Shown: one piece after another, positions 27,552 through 37,729 of the stretch
Numbering within the stretch: the stretch's first letter is position 1
Layout of the letters: every line of letters begins with the position of its first letter
Source of the DNA: Thermoflexia bacterium
GTDB lineage: Bacteria > Chloroflexota > Anaerolineae > B4-G1 > DUEL01
Direction of reading: 5' to 3'
Length of the DNA: 64,000 nucleotides
Assembly (NCBI GenBank): GCA_011192125.1
Contig: DUEL01000012.1
Span: forward strand, 23,622-87,621
Made by a program: the position numbers and the translations under genes
The notes under the pieces: generated by a model
Database searches by the model: none
The model's input: only the letters and a program-made list of their open reading frames with translations
What the model was told of the DNA's origin: nothing

Positions 27552-29188
27552 GGAAGACGTTGGTGTTGAGCATCGATAGCGGTTGTTGGGAGTATCTGGA
27601 CCCCCTGTTGGCGGCGGGGCGGATGCCGAACGTCGCCCGTCTGCTCGATAGGGGTGCGCGGGGTATCCTGGAATCGACGATGCCCCCCATCACGCCGGTG
27701 GCCTTTTCCTCCTTCATCACCGGGGTCAATCCGGGCAAGCACGGCGTCTTCGACTGGTCGCTCCACCACGGGGACGGCACGAGAGGGATGGTCAACGCTG
27801 CGGCCTTGAGGGCCGTTCCCTTCTGGACCTATCTGAACCATAAGGGGATCCGGGTGGGGCTGTTCAACGTTCCTCTCACCTACCCCCCGCGCCCGCTCGA
27901 CGGGTTCGTCGTGCCGGGGATCCCGGTCCCCCACACCGCTCGCCGCCTTACCTACCCCCCAGAGGTGCTGAATCAGTTGGAGGACCGGTTCGGCCCCTAT
28001 CGAGTGGACGTGGACCGCGGCCTCCTGAACGAGGGCATCGATGCCTACCTCCAGGCGTGGATCAAGTACGAGGCGGTCCAGACCGAGGCCGCGTTGATGC
28101 TGATGGAGATGTATGCGGTCGACCTGCTGGTCCTCAACTACGCTTCGCTGGACCGAGTGAACCACTTCGCGCCGGAGATGGAGTCCATAGAGCAGGTGCT
28201 GAGCAACATCGATGCGCAGATCGGCCGCTTCTTGGAGCGGTACCCCGACGCCAACTACATCCTGATGTCCGACCACGGCTCCCGGCGCGTACGGACCGCT
28301 TTTCTGCTGGGGCCGTGGCTGGTTCAGCACGGCTACGCTGCCTATGGCGAGTATTCGCTGGACATCCCTCCCTATGAGGTCAACTTCGCCCTGGCCCGCT
28401 ACTTGCGGGGGAGGGGGATGCAGGGCACAGAGGAGCGGTTCGTGCGGGGGGTGCTCCGCTTGCTGCTCAGGATGGCACCCGCTCCGCTGCGGCGTCGCTT
28501 CTGGGAGTCGGCCTATCGGTCCGTACCGGGGGCGCTGGCCTACCGGTTCACCGAGCGGCTGGATTGGGCCCGGACGAAGGTCTTCGCAACGTCCAACAGC
28601 GGTCCCCTTTTGATCAACACGGGGATGGGGAACGGCAGGGGGGCGGTCTCCCCCGGGGAGTACGAGAGGGTGCGCGAATCGTTGATCCGCGACCTCCTCG
28701 CCGTCCGCGATCCCCAGGGTCGTCCCGTCTTCTCCCGAGTGTACCGGCGGGAGGAGATCTACCACGGGCCTGCCCTCGCCAGCGGGCCCGACGTGATCGC
28801 CGATCACTACGAGTCCGACTGTGACGTCGTGGTGGACAACAAGCCGGGCCAGTTCTGTTTCCTCGACCGGCTCGGCCGGTTCGGCGACCACACCCGCAGG
28901 GGGATCCTGGTGGTGAGCGGACCGGATTTCGTGCAGCGCCCCCCGGTCAACCCGGCGCACGCCTCCATCCTCGATCTGCCCGCCACGCTGCTCCATCTCT
29001 ACGGCGTGCCGGTGCCGCAGGAGTGGGACGGGCAGGTCCTGCGGGGGCTGCTAGCGCCGCCCCTCGCCGAGCGGGGGGTCGTTCGGGTGAAGACGGCTGC
29101 GCTGGACGGGGGGACGGGGGAGAAGGGGTACAGCGCGGACGAAGAGGCGCAGGTGATGGAGCATCTGCGGGACCTGGGGTATCTGTGA
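27548..29188 (+). CDS. Alkaline-phosphatase-superfamily phosphodiesterase/nucleotide pyrophosphatase-like
   Basis: LSIDSGCWEYLDPLLAAGRMPNVARLLDRG...PPITPVAFSSFITGVNPGKHGVFDW...MSDHGSR. Confidence 0.87.
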   Translation: MRKTLVLSIDSGCWEYLDPLLAAGRMPNVARLLDRGARGILESTMPPITPVAFSSFITGVNPGKHGVFDWSLHHGDGTRGMVNAAALRAVPFWTYLNHKGIRVGLFNVPLTYPPRPLDGFVVPGIPVPHTARRLTYPPEVLNQLEDRFGPYRVDVDRGLLNEGIDAYLQAWIKYEAVQTEAALMLMEMYAVDLLVLNYASLDRVNHFAPEMESIEQVLSNIDAQIGRFLERYPDANYILMSDHGSRRVRTAFLLGPWLVQHGYAAYGEYSLDIPPYEVNFALARYLRGRGMQGTEERFVRGVLRLLLRMAPAPLRRRFWESAYRSVPGALAYRFTERLDWARTKVFATSNSGPLLINTGMGNGRGAVSPGEYERVRESLIRDLLAVRDPQGRPVFSRVYRREEIYHGPALASGPDVIADHYESDCDVVVDNKPGQFCFLDRLGRFGDHTRRGILVVSGPDFVQRPPVNPAHASILDLPATLLHLYGVPVPQEWDGQVLRGLLAPPLAERGVVRVKTAALDGGTGEKGYSADEEAQVMEHLRDLGYL

Positions 29189-29202
29189 GCCGAGAGGACG
29201 TG

Positions 29203-30480
29203 ATGGACCACCTGTTGATTACCCACACTTTTCCCCCCCGTGTCGGCGGCCGGGAGTCCTATCTGTTTCATCTGTTCTCCCGGCTCGATCCGTCCCGCGT
29301 GACGGTGGTGACGCCGGATCGTGAGGGGGAGTGGGAGACGTTTGACCGCAGTGCGCCGTTTCGGATGGTGCGGGTGCCGCCGGAGGGGTTGTACTGGTTC
29401 TTCCGAGGGGGGCGTAAACTCCGGCTGCGATGGGTCCTTTCCCTGGCAGGCCTCTGCCTGCGGCACCGGGTTGGCCTGGTCCATTGCGCCGTCGCCCTGC
29501 CGGACGGGATGACCGGCCTGCTCCTGAAGCGGACGCTGGGCCTGCCCTACGTCCAGTACGTCTTCGGCCTGGAGATCGCCCGCCCGGCGCTGGAGCCCTG
29601 GACGCGGGAGCGGATCGGGTGGGTGTTGCGGGAGGCCGACCGCGTTGTGGCGATCAGCCGGGCCACGGCGGATCTGGCGGTGCGGCTGGGAGCGCACCCC
29701 GACCGTATCGCTCTTGTCCCTCCTGGCGTCGACGTGGTCGCATACCATCCCGATCCGGCAGCCGGGGCCGCGGTCCGAAGGCAGTACGGCTTGGACGGCC
29801 GCAGGGTCATCCTCACCCTCGGGCGGCTGGTCGCCCGCAAGGGGCAGGACATGGTGATCCGCGCGCTGCCGGGGGTGCTGGAATCGGTGCCGGAGGCGGT
29901 CTACCTCATCGCCGGGAGCGGTCCCGACCGGGAACGGCTGGAGCGGCTGGCGTGGGAGGTCGGCGTGGCGGACCGGGTGATCTTCGCCGGGCGGGTGCCG
30001 GACGAGGAGGTGGTGGCCTACTACAACGGTGCCGACGTGGTAGCGATGCCCAGCCGGGAGGAGCCGGAGACGGGGGACGTGGAGGGGTTCGGCATGGTCT
30101 TTCTGGAGGCCAACGCCTGCGGCAAGCCGGTCGTCGGAGGGCGGTCGGGTGGGGTGGTGGACGCCGTCGCCGATGGGGTGACCGGCTTCCTGGTGGACCC
30201 CCACGATCCGGCTGATCTGGCTGCTCGGCTGGTCACGCTGCTACGGGACCCCGACCTGGCCCGCCGGATGGGGGAGGCGGGGCGGGAGCGGGCACAGCGG
30301 GAGTTCACGTGGGACCGGTCGGCGCAGCGGCTGCGGGCTGTGGTGGGAGATCTGGACACGGCAGCGACGGGCGGGGTGGGTCGAGTGCTGCGGTCCCTCC
30401 CCCAGGCGTGGTCGGTTCTCGTCGCCCCGGGTGATCGGAGGGTGTGGGGAAGGAAGCAAGGAGGAGAGTGTGGAGCATAA
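29203..30480 (+). CDS. Glycosyltransferase family 4
   Basis: ITHTFPPRVGGRESYLFHL...RVILTLGRLVARKGQDMVIRAL...PSREEPETGDVEGFGMVFLEANACGKPVVG. Confidence 0.9.
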   Translation: MDHLLITHTFPPRVGGRESYLFHLFSRLDPSRVTVVTPDREGEWETFDRSAPFRMVRVPPEGLYWFFRGGRKLRLRWVLSLAGLCLRHRVGLVHCAVALPDGMTGLLLKRTLGLPYVQYVFGLEIARPALEPWTRERIGWVLREADRVVAISRATADLAVRLGAHPDRIALVPPGVDVVAYHPDPAAGAAVRRQYGLDGRRVILTLGRLVARKGQDMVIRALPGVLESVPEAVYLIAGSGPDRERLERLAWEVGVADRVIFAGRVPDEEVVAYYNGADVVAMPSREEPETGDVEGFGMVFLEANACGKPVVGGRSGGVVDAVADGVTGFLVDPHDPADLAARLVTLLRDPDLARRMGEAGRERAQREFTWDRSAQRLRAVVGDLDTAATGGVGRVLRSLPQAWSVLVAPGDRRVWGRKQGGECGA

Positions 30481-31153
30481 ACCCGACGGTCTGAAAGGTA
30501 CGGTGGTGAGGTCGAGGCTACAGCGTGCCCTCGCGCATCCTTTTGGCTTCCGCCGTCTCCTGGTGCGAGAGCTCCGCCTCAATGAGGATCTCCCCTCCAT
30601 CGAGCCGCGGGTGCCGGCCACGCTCTGCCGCCTCGGGCCGGAGGACTGGAGCGACCTGATCGCGCTGCGGCCTTTTCTGACCGAAGAGGTGATCCGGCTG
30701 CGGCTGAGCAACGGCCATCGATTCTACGGGGCCAGAGTGGACGGCCGGACCGTGCACGTGCAGGCTATGGCGGTGGGGAAGGCGTTCAACAGTTTCTTGG
30801 ACATCGTTTTTCCGCTCTCGCCAGTCGAGATCTACTTCTACGAAGCGTACACCCTGCCCGAGTATCGGGGGCAGCACATCAGCCCGGCCGTCACCGTATG
30901 GGCGGCTGCCGAGATGCGGAAGGCCGGATATGAGCGTGCCCTGGTCTTCATCTACCCGCACAACCGCCCCGCGCTCCAAGCGAACGCCCGTCAGGGGTTC
31001 CGGCAGGTGGGCCACTTTGGCTATGTGGACCTTCTGGGCGTGCGGCGATACTTCTATTGGAGCCGCGGCGGCGGCTTCGAGCGGGTGCCCAACCGGCTCC
31101 TTGTTCGCAAGCAAAGCCTGGTGCCGATGGATATCCAGGGGACGATTTGGTGA
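30470..31153 (+). CDS. GNAT-family N-acetyltransferase
   Basis: YTLPEYRGQHISPAVTVWAAAEMRKAGYERALVFIYPHNRPALQANARQGFRQVG. Confidence 0.75.
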   Translation: MEHKPDGLKGTVVRSRLQRALAHPFGFRRLLVRELRLNEDLPSIEPRVPATLCRLGPEDWSDLIALRPFLTEEVIRLRLSNGHRFYGARVDGRTVHVQAMAVGKAFNSFLDIVFPLSPVEIYFYEAYTLPEYRGQHISPAVTVWAAAEMRKAGYERALVFIYPHNRPALQANARQGFRQVGHFGYVDLLGVRRYFYWSRGGGFERVPNRLLVRKQSLVPMDIQGTIW

Positions 31154-31161
31154 GATCAGGA

Positions 31162-33018
31162 ATGCCAGGGCTGGTCGGATTCGTCGGTGAAGTACCTCCA
31201 GCGGAGGCGGAGCAGCGCCTCCGGGAGATGGCGCGGCGGCTGATGGCGCGGGAGACGGATCGGATAGACCTGTACCTTGAGAGGGGGATCGGATTGGGGC
31301 GTGTTGCCCTGGGGACCGTCGCCCGGGAACCCCAGCCGATCTGGAACGAGGACCGTTCCCTCTGCGTCGTGATGGAGGGGGAGGTCTACGACTACGCCGA
31401 TGAGAAGCGTCGTCTGGTCGAAAAAGGCCATCGTTTCCGCACCGAGAGCGATGCCGAGTACCTGCTTCACCTGTACGAGGAGTACGGCGAGGATTTCGCG
31501 CTGCGGCTCAACGGCCCCTTCGTGGCGGCGATCTGGTCGCCCGGGGAGCGCCGTCTGCTGGTGGTCAACGACCGGTGGGGACTGCAGCCCCTCTTCTACG
31601 CTCAGGTCGACGGACGGTTGCTCATCGCCAGCGGGGCGCGGGCCATTCTGGCCGATCCGGCCTACGCCCCTCGGGTGGACCTCAACGGGTTGGCGGAGTT
31701 CCTCACCTTTGAGCATGTGCTGGAGGATCGAACCCTTTTCGAGGGCATTCGGCTTCTGCCGCCCGCCTCGGTGCTGGCCTTCGGGGAGGGCCGACTGGCG
31801 ATCCGGCCCTACTGGGAGTTCCAGTTCGTTGAGGAATACGAGGACCGCTCTGAGGGGTGGTACGTCGAGGGGTTGATCCATCACCTCCGGCAGGCTGTCC
31901 GGCGGTGCCGCCGAGGCGACGGGCCGGAGGGAGTGTTGCTGAGCGGGGGGATGGACTCGCGGGCGGTCCTGGCGGCGATGGACGGGGCGCGGGGGAACGT
32001 GCACACCTTCACCTTTGGCACCCCCGGTTGTGACGACGTCCGGTTGGCGCGGGAGGTGGCGGCCAGGGTAGGGACCCACCACCATTTCGTCCCCCTCCGG
32101 CCGGAGGATCTGCCTCGGATGGTGGAGGAAGGGGTGTGGTTGAGCGATGGGCTGAAGAGCGCGGTCCATATGCACGTCCTCGCTGCCCTGCCTGAGGCCG
32201 CCCGCTGGGTGCGGGTGGTCTACACCGGCTCGCTGGGGGATTCCATCATGGGACAGCACCTCTGCCGCATGCTGATGGACATCCATCCCGAGGATGTGTT
32301 ACTCCGGATGTTGTTCCGGCATTACGCCACGGCTTTCTCGGAGGAGGAAGCGGCGCGATTGCTGGCTCCTGCGGTCTACCGGCAGGTTCGGGGGGTGCCC
32401 TTTGAAACCTTCCGGTGTGCGTTGCAGGCGTCCCACGCGACGCTTTCGGCCAACCGGCGGGAGCAGTACTCCATCCGGCAGAACGAGCGTCGCTGGATCC
32501 TGGAGGGGCAACGGCTGCTGCGGAGCCAGTTGGTCGTGCGCACCCCTTTCTACGACGTCGATCTGGTGGACTTCATGGTCCGCGTGCCCCCTGGCCTGCG
32601 GTTGGAGGGGTATCTGTACCGGCAGGCTTTCGCCGTCGCCTTCCCCGACCTGGCGAAGGTCCCTCTGGAAAAGACAGGAGAGCCCCTGGTGCCCTGTATG
32701 CGTGGGGTGCTGATTCGTCTTCGGCAGCAACTCCGCTGGTGGCTGCATACAACCGGGCTGCGCTTCATCTCGCCGCCGCGCCGCTGCCATTACGCCGACT
32801 ACAACGGCTGGATGCGCACGGTGCTCCGTCCCTGGGTCGAGGAGGTCCTTCTGAGCGATCGGTCGCTGGATCGGGGGCTCTTTAACCCGGAGGCCGTTCG
32901 CGATTTGGTGGAGGAGCATATGTCCGGTGTGGACCACGCTCGAAAGCTGGGCGTGCTACTGACGTTCGAGTTGTGGTGTCGGCAGTTCTTGGATGGAGAT
33001 GGAGAGGTGGGACGATGA
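31162..33018 (+). CDS. Asparagine synthase-like amidotransferase, glutaminase Cys absent
   Basis: MPGLVGFVG start (canonical MCG); NDRWGLQPLFY; ATP-PPi loop GVLLSGGMDSRAVLAAM. Confidence 0.88.
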   Translation: MPGLVGFVGEVPPAEAEQRLREMARRLMARETDRIDLYLERGIGLGRVALGTVAREPQPIWNEDRSLCVVMEGEVYDYADEKRRLVEKGHRFRTESDAEYLLHLYEEYGEDFALRLNGPFVAAIWSPGERRLLVVNDRWGLQPLFYAQVDGRLLIASGARAILADPAYAPRVDLNGLAEFLTFEHVLEDRTLFEGIRLLPPASVLAFGEGRLAIRPYWEFQFVEEYEDRSEGWYVEGLIHHLRQAVRRCRRGDGPEGVLLSGGMDSRAVLAAMDGARGNVHTFTFGTPGCDDVRLAREVAARVGTHHHFVPLRPEDLPRMVEEGVWLSDGLKSAVHMHVLAALPEAARWVRVVYTGSLGDSIMGQHLCRMLMDIHPEDVLLRMLFRHYATAFSEEEAARLLAPAVYRQVRGVPFETFRCALQASHATLSANRREQYSIRQNERRWILEGQRLLRSQLVVRTPFYDVDLVDFMVRVPPGLRLEGYLYRQAFAVAFPDLAKVPLEKTGEPLVPCMRGVLIRLRQQLRWWLHTTGLRFISPPRRCHYADYNGWMRTVLRPWVEEVLLSDRSLDRGLFNPEAVRDLVEEHMSGVDHARKLGVLLTFELWCRQFLDGDGEVGR

Positions 33019-34013
33019 TCATCTCGCGCACTCCCTTGCGGATCAGTTTCGTCGGCGGGGGTTCGGACCTGCCCGCCTTCTACGAGCGGGAACCCGGCGC
33101 GGTCGTCAGCACGGCGATCAACAAGTACATCTACATCACCGTTAACCGAAAGTTCGACAACAAGATCCGTGCCAGTTACTCCCGCACCGAGATCGTGGAC
33201 AGCGTGGAGGAACTGCGGCACGAGTTGATCCGTGAGGCCCTGAGGATGACGGGTATCGATCGGGCGATCGAGATCACCTCGATCTCCGACATCCCCTCGA
33301 GAGGTACGGGGTTGGGTTCCTCCAGCACCTACACCGTGGGTCTGTTGAACGCGCTCTATGCCCATCGAGGGCGGATGGTGGGTGCGGAGCGGTTGGCGAA
33401 GGAGGCATGTGAGATCGAGATCGAGCGGTGCAGGAAGCCCATCGGCAAACAGGACCAGTACATCGCGGCCTATGGGGGGCTGAAGTATATCCGCTTCTAC
33501 CCCGGCGGCGAGGTCGAAGTGACCCCCATCCTCTGCGCGCCCCAGACCCGGCGGGAGTTGCAGCGGCGGCTCCTGATGCTCTACACCGGCCTCACCCGCC
33601 GCGCCGACGACATTCTGGCCGAGCAGTCCCGCAACTGTGTGATGGACGAGACGAAACGGAACAGCCTCCGCAGGATGGTCCACCTCGCCGAACAGATGGT
33701 GGAGGCGTTGAGCCGGAACGAACTGGATGGCTTCGGAGAGGTGCTGCACGCCAACTGGCTGGAGAAGCAGCGGCTGGCCAGTGGGATCACCAACCCGGAC
33801 ATCGATCGGTGGTACGAGGCGGCGCGGGCACACGGGGCCATCGGGGGGAAGATTCTGGGCGCGGGCGGCGGCGGGTTCCTCCTGCTCTACGCTCCCCCGG
33901 AGCGGCACGAGGAGATCTGCCGCGCCCTGCCCGAACTGCGGGCGATCCCCTTCCGCTTTGAGCCGCAGGGGAGCCGGATCATCTACGTCGAGGAGAACGG
34001 GTATGTCCCCTGA
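33015..34013 (+). CDS. GHMP kinase, heptose-7-phosphate kinase-like
   Basis: MIISRTPLRISFVGGGSDLPAFYERE...SRGTGLGSSSTYTVGLLNAL...KILGAGGGGFLLLYAP. Confidence 0.88.
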   Translation: MIISRTPLRISFVGGGSDLPAFYEREPGAVVSTAINKYIYITVNRKFDNKIRASYSRTEIVDSVEELRHELIREALRMTGIDRAIEITSISDIPSRGTGLGSSSTYTVGLLNALYAHRGRMVGAERLAKEACEIEIERCRKPIGKQDQYIAAYGGLKYIRFYPGGEVEVTPILCAPQTRRELQRRLLMLYTGLTRRADDILAEQSRNCVMDETKRNSLRRMVHLAEQMVEALSRNELDGFGEVLHANWLEKQRLASGITNPDIDRWYEAARAHGAIGGKILGAGGGGFLLLYAPPERHEEICRALPELRAIPFRFEPQGSRIIYVEENGYVP

Positions 34014-35289
34014 GAGATATCGCCTCCTCTACTTCTCGGGGTACGCGTGGGGGAATCTGGGCCGCCGGAAGACCCGCCTGGCCTGGGAGTTCGCTCAACG
34101 GCCCGAGGTCGCCGGCGTCCTGTACGTGGAGCCGCCGGTGGCGACCAGCGTCCTCGACCTGGCGCGGGGTCGCTTCGGTCCGGGCCACCTCCCGCCCACC
34201 CGCCGCGCTCACCTGAACGCCATCCTGGGCCGCCCCCGTCCGGCCGACGGAAAGGTGCGGGTCTTCATCGGCTCCGAGAAAGCGCTCCCCCTGACCCGGC
34301 TGGACGCGATCCGACGGTGGGATACCCTCCGGCGGATCAACCGGCGGATCTACGCCTCCCGCATCCGCGCGGCGCTGCGGCGGCTGGGGCCAGAGCCAGT
34401 GATCCTCTGGCTTTCCCACCCCCTCCAGGCCTGGGCGATGGACGCCTTCCCGGAGCGGGTGTTGTGTTGCTACGATTGGACTGACGACTGGACCGCTTTT
34501 GAGATCCTGCCGGTGGCGGATCGAAGGGAACTGGAGCGGCTCAACGACCGGCTGTTGCGGGAGACGGACGTGGTCTTCGCCGTCTCCGAAAGCCTTCATC
34601 GGCGCGCCCTCCAGGCCAATCCCAACACTTATCGGGCTCCCAACGCGACTGACCTGGCGGTGGTGGGGAAGGCGGCTGAACCCGGCCCTGTCGCACCGGA
34701 GGTGCGCGACCTCTCCCACCCCGTCATCGGTTACGTCGGCCAGATCGCCGACAAACTCGACTACGACCTCCTGGCGGCGGTGGTGGATGCTCGTCCAGGC
34801 TGGTCGTTCGTCTTCGTCGGCGACATCTGGGACAACCATCGACATCAGGTAGCGGCGCTGGACGCTCGACCCAACGTCCATTTCCTGGGGCGGCGGAACT
34901 TTCCCGATCTCCCTGCCTACTTCCAGGGCTTCGATGTCTGCATCCTCCCGCACGCTGTCACTCCGCTCACCCGGAGCATGGACCCCATCAAGTTGTACGA
35001 CTACCTGGCGACAGGGAAGCCGATCGTCAGCACGCCGGTAGCGGGGGTCGAGCGGTTCGCCGACGTGGTCTACATAGGCGAGGGACCAGAGGGGTTCCTT
35101 GGTGCGCTGGAGCGAGCACTGCGGGAGCCGCCGAGCGTGCGGGAGCGGCGGCTGCGGTACGCCCGGGAGAACACCTGGGCGCAGCGAGCGGAGGAGATGT
35201 GGTCGGTCCTCCACTCTCGTCTGAGACGGATGGAGAACGCCACTGGGACGCAGGGAACGCAGAGGAAGCAACCGGGAGGGAAGAAGTGA
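34003..35289 (+). CDS. GT1/GT4-like glycosyltransferase
   Basis: CCYDWTDDWTAFE...VVFAVSESLHRRAL...PVIGYVGQIADKLDYDLL...LYDYLATGKPIVSTPV. Confidence 0.85.
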   Translation: MSPERYRLLYFSGYAWGNLGRRKTRLAWEFAQRPEVAGVLYVEPPVATSVLDLARGRFGPGHLPPTRRAHLNAILGRPRPADGKVRVFIGSEKALPLTRLDAIRRWDTLRRINRRIYASRIRAALRRLGPEPVILWLSHPLQAWAMDAFPERVLCCYDWTDDWTAFEILPVADRRELERLNDRLLRETDVVFAVSESLHRRALQANPNTYRAPNATDLAVVGKAAEPGPVAPEVRDLSHPVIGYVGQIADKLDYDLLAAVVDARPGWSFVFVGDIWDNHRHQVAALDARPNVHFLGRRNFPDLPAYFQGFDVCILPHAVTPLTRSMDPIKLYDYLATGKPIVSTPVAGVERFADVVYIGEGPEGFLGALERALREPPSVRERRLRYARENTWAQRAEEMWSVLHSRLRRMENATGTQGTQRKQPGGKK

Positions 35290-35333
35290 TGAGGCTTCTG
35301 CAATTTCTGTGTCTCTGCGGTGGGAACGGCCAA
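35232..35333. repeat. CACAGAG/CTCTGTG dispersed repeat, copy 5 (diverged)
   Basis: gggacgcagggaacgcagagg...tttctgtgtctctgcggtgggaac. Confidence 0.7.
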
Positions 35334-35364
35334 AAGTGTGTAAGTGCTGCCAAGGAGCAGGTCA

Positions 35365-36465
35365 GTGCCTAGAGTCAGCGTTGTTATTCCCACCTACAAC
35401 CGGGCCGCGATGGTCTGCGAGGCCATCGACAGCGTGTTGGTCCAGACCTACCCCGACTTTGAGGTCATAGTGGTGGACGACGGGTCCACCGACGGGACCG
35501 AGCAGGTGTTGCGGGAGCGGTATGGGGACGACCGGGTCCGCTATTTCTACCAGGAGAACCAGGGCCGGGCGGTGGCCCGCAACCGAGGGGTACGGATGTC
35601 GAAGGGGGAGTACCTGCTCTTCTTGGACTCCGACGACTGGCTCCTTCCCCACGCCCTGGAGGTCCAGGTCGGCTTTCTGGATCGCCGCCCGGAGGTGGAT
35701 GTGGTCTACGGGGACGGATACTACTGCGATGCGGAGGGGCGGCGGCTGCAGCGGATCTCGGAGGAGCGGCCCGCGATCCCGGAGGAAGGGCTGCTGGCGG
35801 TGATGATCCTGCACAACGTGGTCGTAGCGCCCCACTCGGCTATGGTGCGACGGCGGGCGCTGGGTCTTCTGGGCGATCCCTGGTTCGACGAGCGGTTGCG
35901 GGGCACGGAGGACGCCGATCTCTGGTTGCGGTTGGCTGCGGCGGGAGCTCGCTTCGCCTCGCACGGCGAGCCCGTCTGTTTGTACCGCCTTCACGGAGAG
36001 AACGCCTCCTCCCGCTCCCACCCCCAGTGGGCGCGCCGCTGGCGGTCGGTGCAGCGGTTCAAACGGAAGACCCTCGCGGCCGATTTCTTCCCCACGCTGC
36101 CGCTTTGGTCCCGGCGGGAGTTCCTTCGTCAGATGCTCCTCATCTTTTTCGACGGGGAGCCGGAAGCCCAGGCGGAGATCGTGGCGTCGGATCGCTTCCG
36201 GGCGCTGCCGCGGGAGGATCAGGCGATGCTCCTGTATCGGCTGGGCGTGGAGACGGTGACGCGCCACCGCGACCTGAAGCGGGGACGGGTGTGGTTGGCT
36301 CAGGCTCTTGCCCTGTCACCTCGTCGGAAGTATCGCCTGGCCCTTGCGCTCGCCCGTTGGCGGGGGCTTCCCCTGCGGTTGCTGGTCGGCCTGCGGCGGC
36401 GGCTCGCCCCGCGCCGTATGGACAAGAGCCTGGCCCCCCATTGGCAGGACGTGGCGGGAGGATGA
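35365..36465 (+). CDS. Glycosyltransferase family 2
   Basis: RVSVVIPTYNRAAMVCEAIDSVLVQTYPDFEVIVVDDGSTDGTEQVL, LFLDSDDWL. Confidence 0.92.
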   Translation: MPRVSVVIPTYNRAAMVCEAIDSVLVQTYPDFEVIVVDDGSTDGTEQVLRERYGDDRVRYFYQENQGRAVARNRGVRMSKGEYLLFLDSDDWLLPHALEVQVGFLDRRPEVDVVYGDGYYCDAEGRRLQRISEERPAIPEEGLLAVMILHNVVVAPHSAMVRRRALGLLGDPWFDERLRGTEDADLWLRLAAAGARFASHGEPVCLYRLHGENASSRSHPQWARRWRSVQRFKRKTLAADFFPTLPLWSRREFLRQMLLIFFDGEPEAQAEIVASDRFRALPREDQAMLLYRLGVETVTRHRDLKRGRVWLAQALALSPRRKYRLALALARWRGLPLRLLVGLRRRLAPRRMDKSLAPHWQDVAGG

Positions 36466-37658
36466 CGGTGCGCATCGCGGTCTATCACAACCTCCATTCC
36501 GGCGGCGCGCTTCGCACCCTCACCGAGCAGGTGCGGCGTCTCTCCGTGCGGCACGATCTCGCTCTCTTTACTCTCACCACGGCGACGCCGGTGGAGGTGG
36601 ACGGGGTGCTGGTCCGAGCCTTCCCGTTTCGCCCGGGCCCGGAACTGCGCCGTCCCCTCGGCCGGATCAACCGGGCCGTGCGGGCGGCCGACCTGGTCCG
36701 GCTGGCGCGGGTCAACCGACGGGTGGCCCAGGCGATCGACGCCGGGGGCTTCGACGTGGTGCTGGTCCACCCCTGTCGGTTCACCCAGGCTCCGTCGCTG
36801 TTACGACACCTGCGCACCCCTGCGGTCTATTACTGCCACGAGCCGCTTCGTCGCCTGTACGAGCCGCCGGTCCCCCGGCCCTACCTGCGCCGCTCTCCTC
36901 TGCGGGGTGCGCTGGATAAGGTGGATCCGGCCCTTCGTCTCTACCGGGCCCTCCTGCGGCGGAGCGATCGGGCAGCGACTCAGGCTGCCACGTGCGTCTT
37001 GGTTAACTCCGCCTTCACCCGGGACAACGTCCGTCGCATCTACGGGATAGAGGCCCACGTCTGCCGCCACGGGATCGACGCCGACCGGTTCCGCCCGTTG
37101 GGGGTGGCGCGGGACGGATTCGTCCTCTCCGTGGGTGCGTTGACCCCCTACAAGGGGTTCGATCTCCTGGTCGAGGGGTTGGCCCGCTTGCCCGCGGATG
37201 CTCGTCCTTCCCTTCGCCTCATCTGCAACTACGTCGAACCGCAGGAGCGGGCGTACCTGGAGGGGCTGGCGGCGGGCCGGAGGGTGGACCTGGGGATCCG
37301 GGTCGGCGTGGACGACGAGGATCTGGTGGCGGCCTACAACCGCGCCGCCCTGGTCGCCTACACCCCGCACCGGGAGCCGCTGGGGCTGGTGCCGCTGGAG
37401 GCGATGGCCTGCGCGACGCCGGTGGTGGGAGTGGACGAGGGGGGCGTGCGGGAGACGGTCCTGCACGGCCGGACCGGCCTGCGGGTCCCCCGCGATCCCC
37501 GTGCCCTGGCCGAGGCGATCGGCGATCTGCTGGAGTGTCCGGAACGGGCCCGGATGATGGGCCAGGCGGGCCGTCGCTGGGTCGTCGAGGCGTGGGATTG
37601 GGAGGGAGCGGTGCAGGATCTGCTCCGTCACCTGGGAGCAGCAGCATCTGACGCATAA
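36462..37658 (+). CDS. Glycosyltransferase family 4
   Basis: DGFVLSVGALTPYKGFDLLVEGLARL...YTPHREPLGLVPLEAMACATPVVGVDEGGVRETV. Confidence 0.9.
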   Translation: MTVRIAVYHNLHSGGALRTLTEQVRRLSVRHDLALFTLTTATPVEVDGVLVRAFPFRPGPELRRPLGRINRAVRAADLVRLARVNRRVAQAIDAGGFDVVLVHPCRFTQAPSLLRHLRTPAVYYCHEPLRRLYEPPVPRPYLRRSPLRGALDKVDPALRLYRALLRRSDRAATQAATCVLVNSAFTRDNVRRIYGIEAHVCRHGIDADRFRPLGVARDGFVLSVGALTPYKGFDLLVEGLARLPADARPSLRLICNYVEPQERAYLEGLAAGRRVDLGIRVGVDDEDLVAAYNRAALVAYTPHREPLGLVPLEAMACATPVVGVDEGGVRETVLHGRTGLRVPRDPRALAEAIGDLLECPERARMMGQAGRRWVVEAWDWEGAVQDLLRHLGAAASDA

Positions 37659-37711
37659 CGCTTGACGCTTGACGTATGACGTATGGCGTGTGACATATGA
37701 CGCATCACGTA
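37648..37711. repeat. TGACGYNTGACG short-period repeat, copy 2
   Basis: tgacgcataacgcttgacgcttgacgtatgacgtatggcgtgtgacatatgacgcatcacg. Confidence 0.92.
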
Positions 37712-37729
37712 GCAGGGAGGTAGTCTCTT

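Noticed and set aside
37648-37711. TGACG arrays considered as a CRISPR
   Set aside because: Unit is about 10 bp with no unique 30-40 bp spacers and no cas genes.
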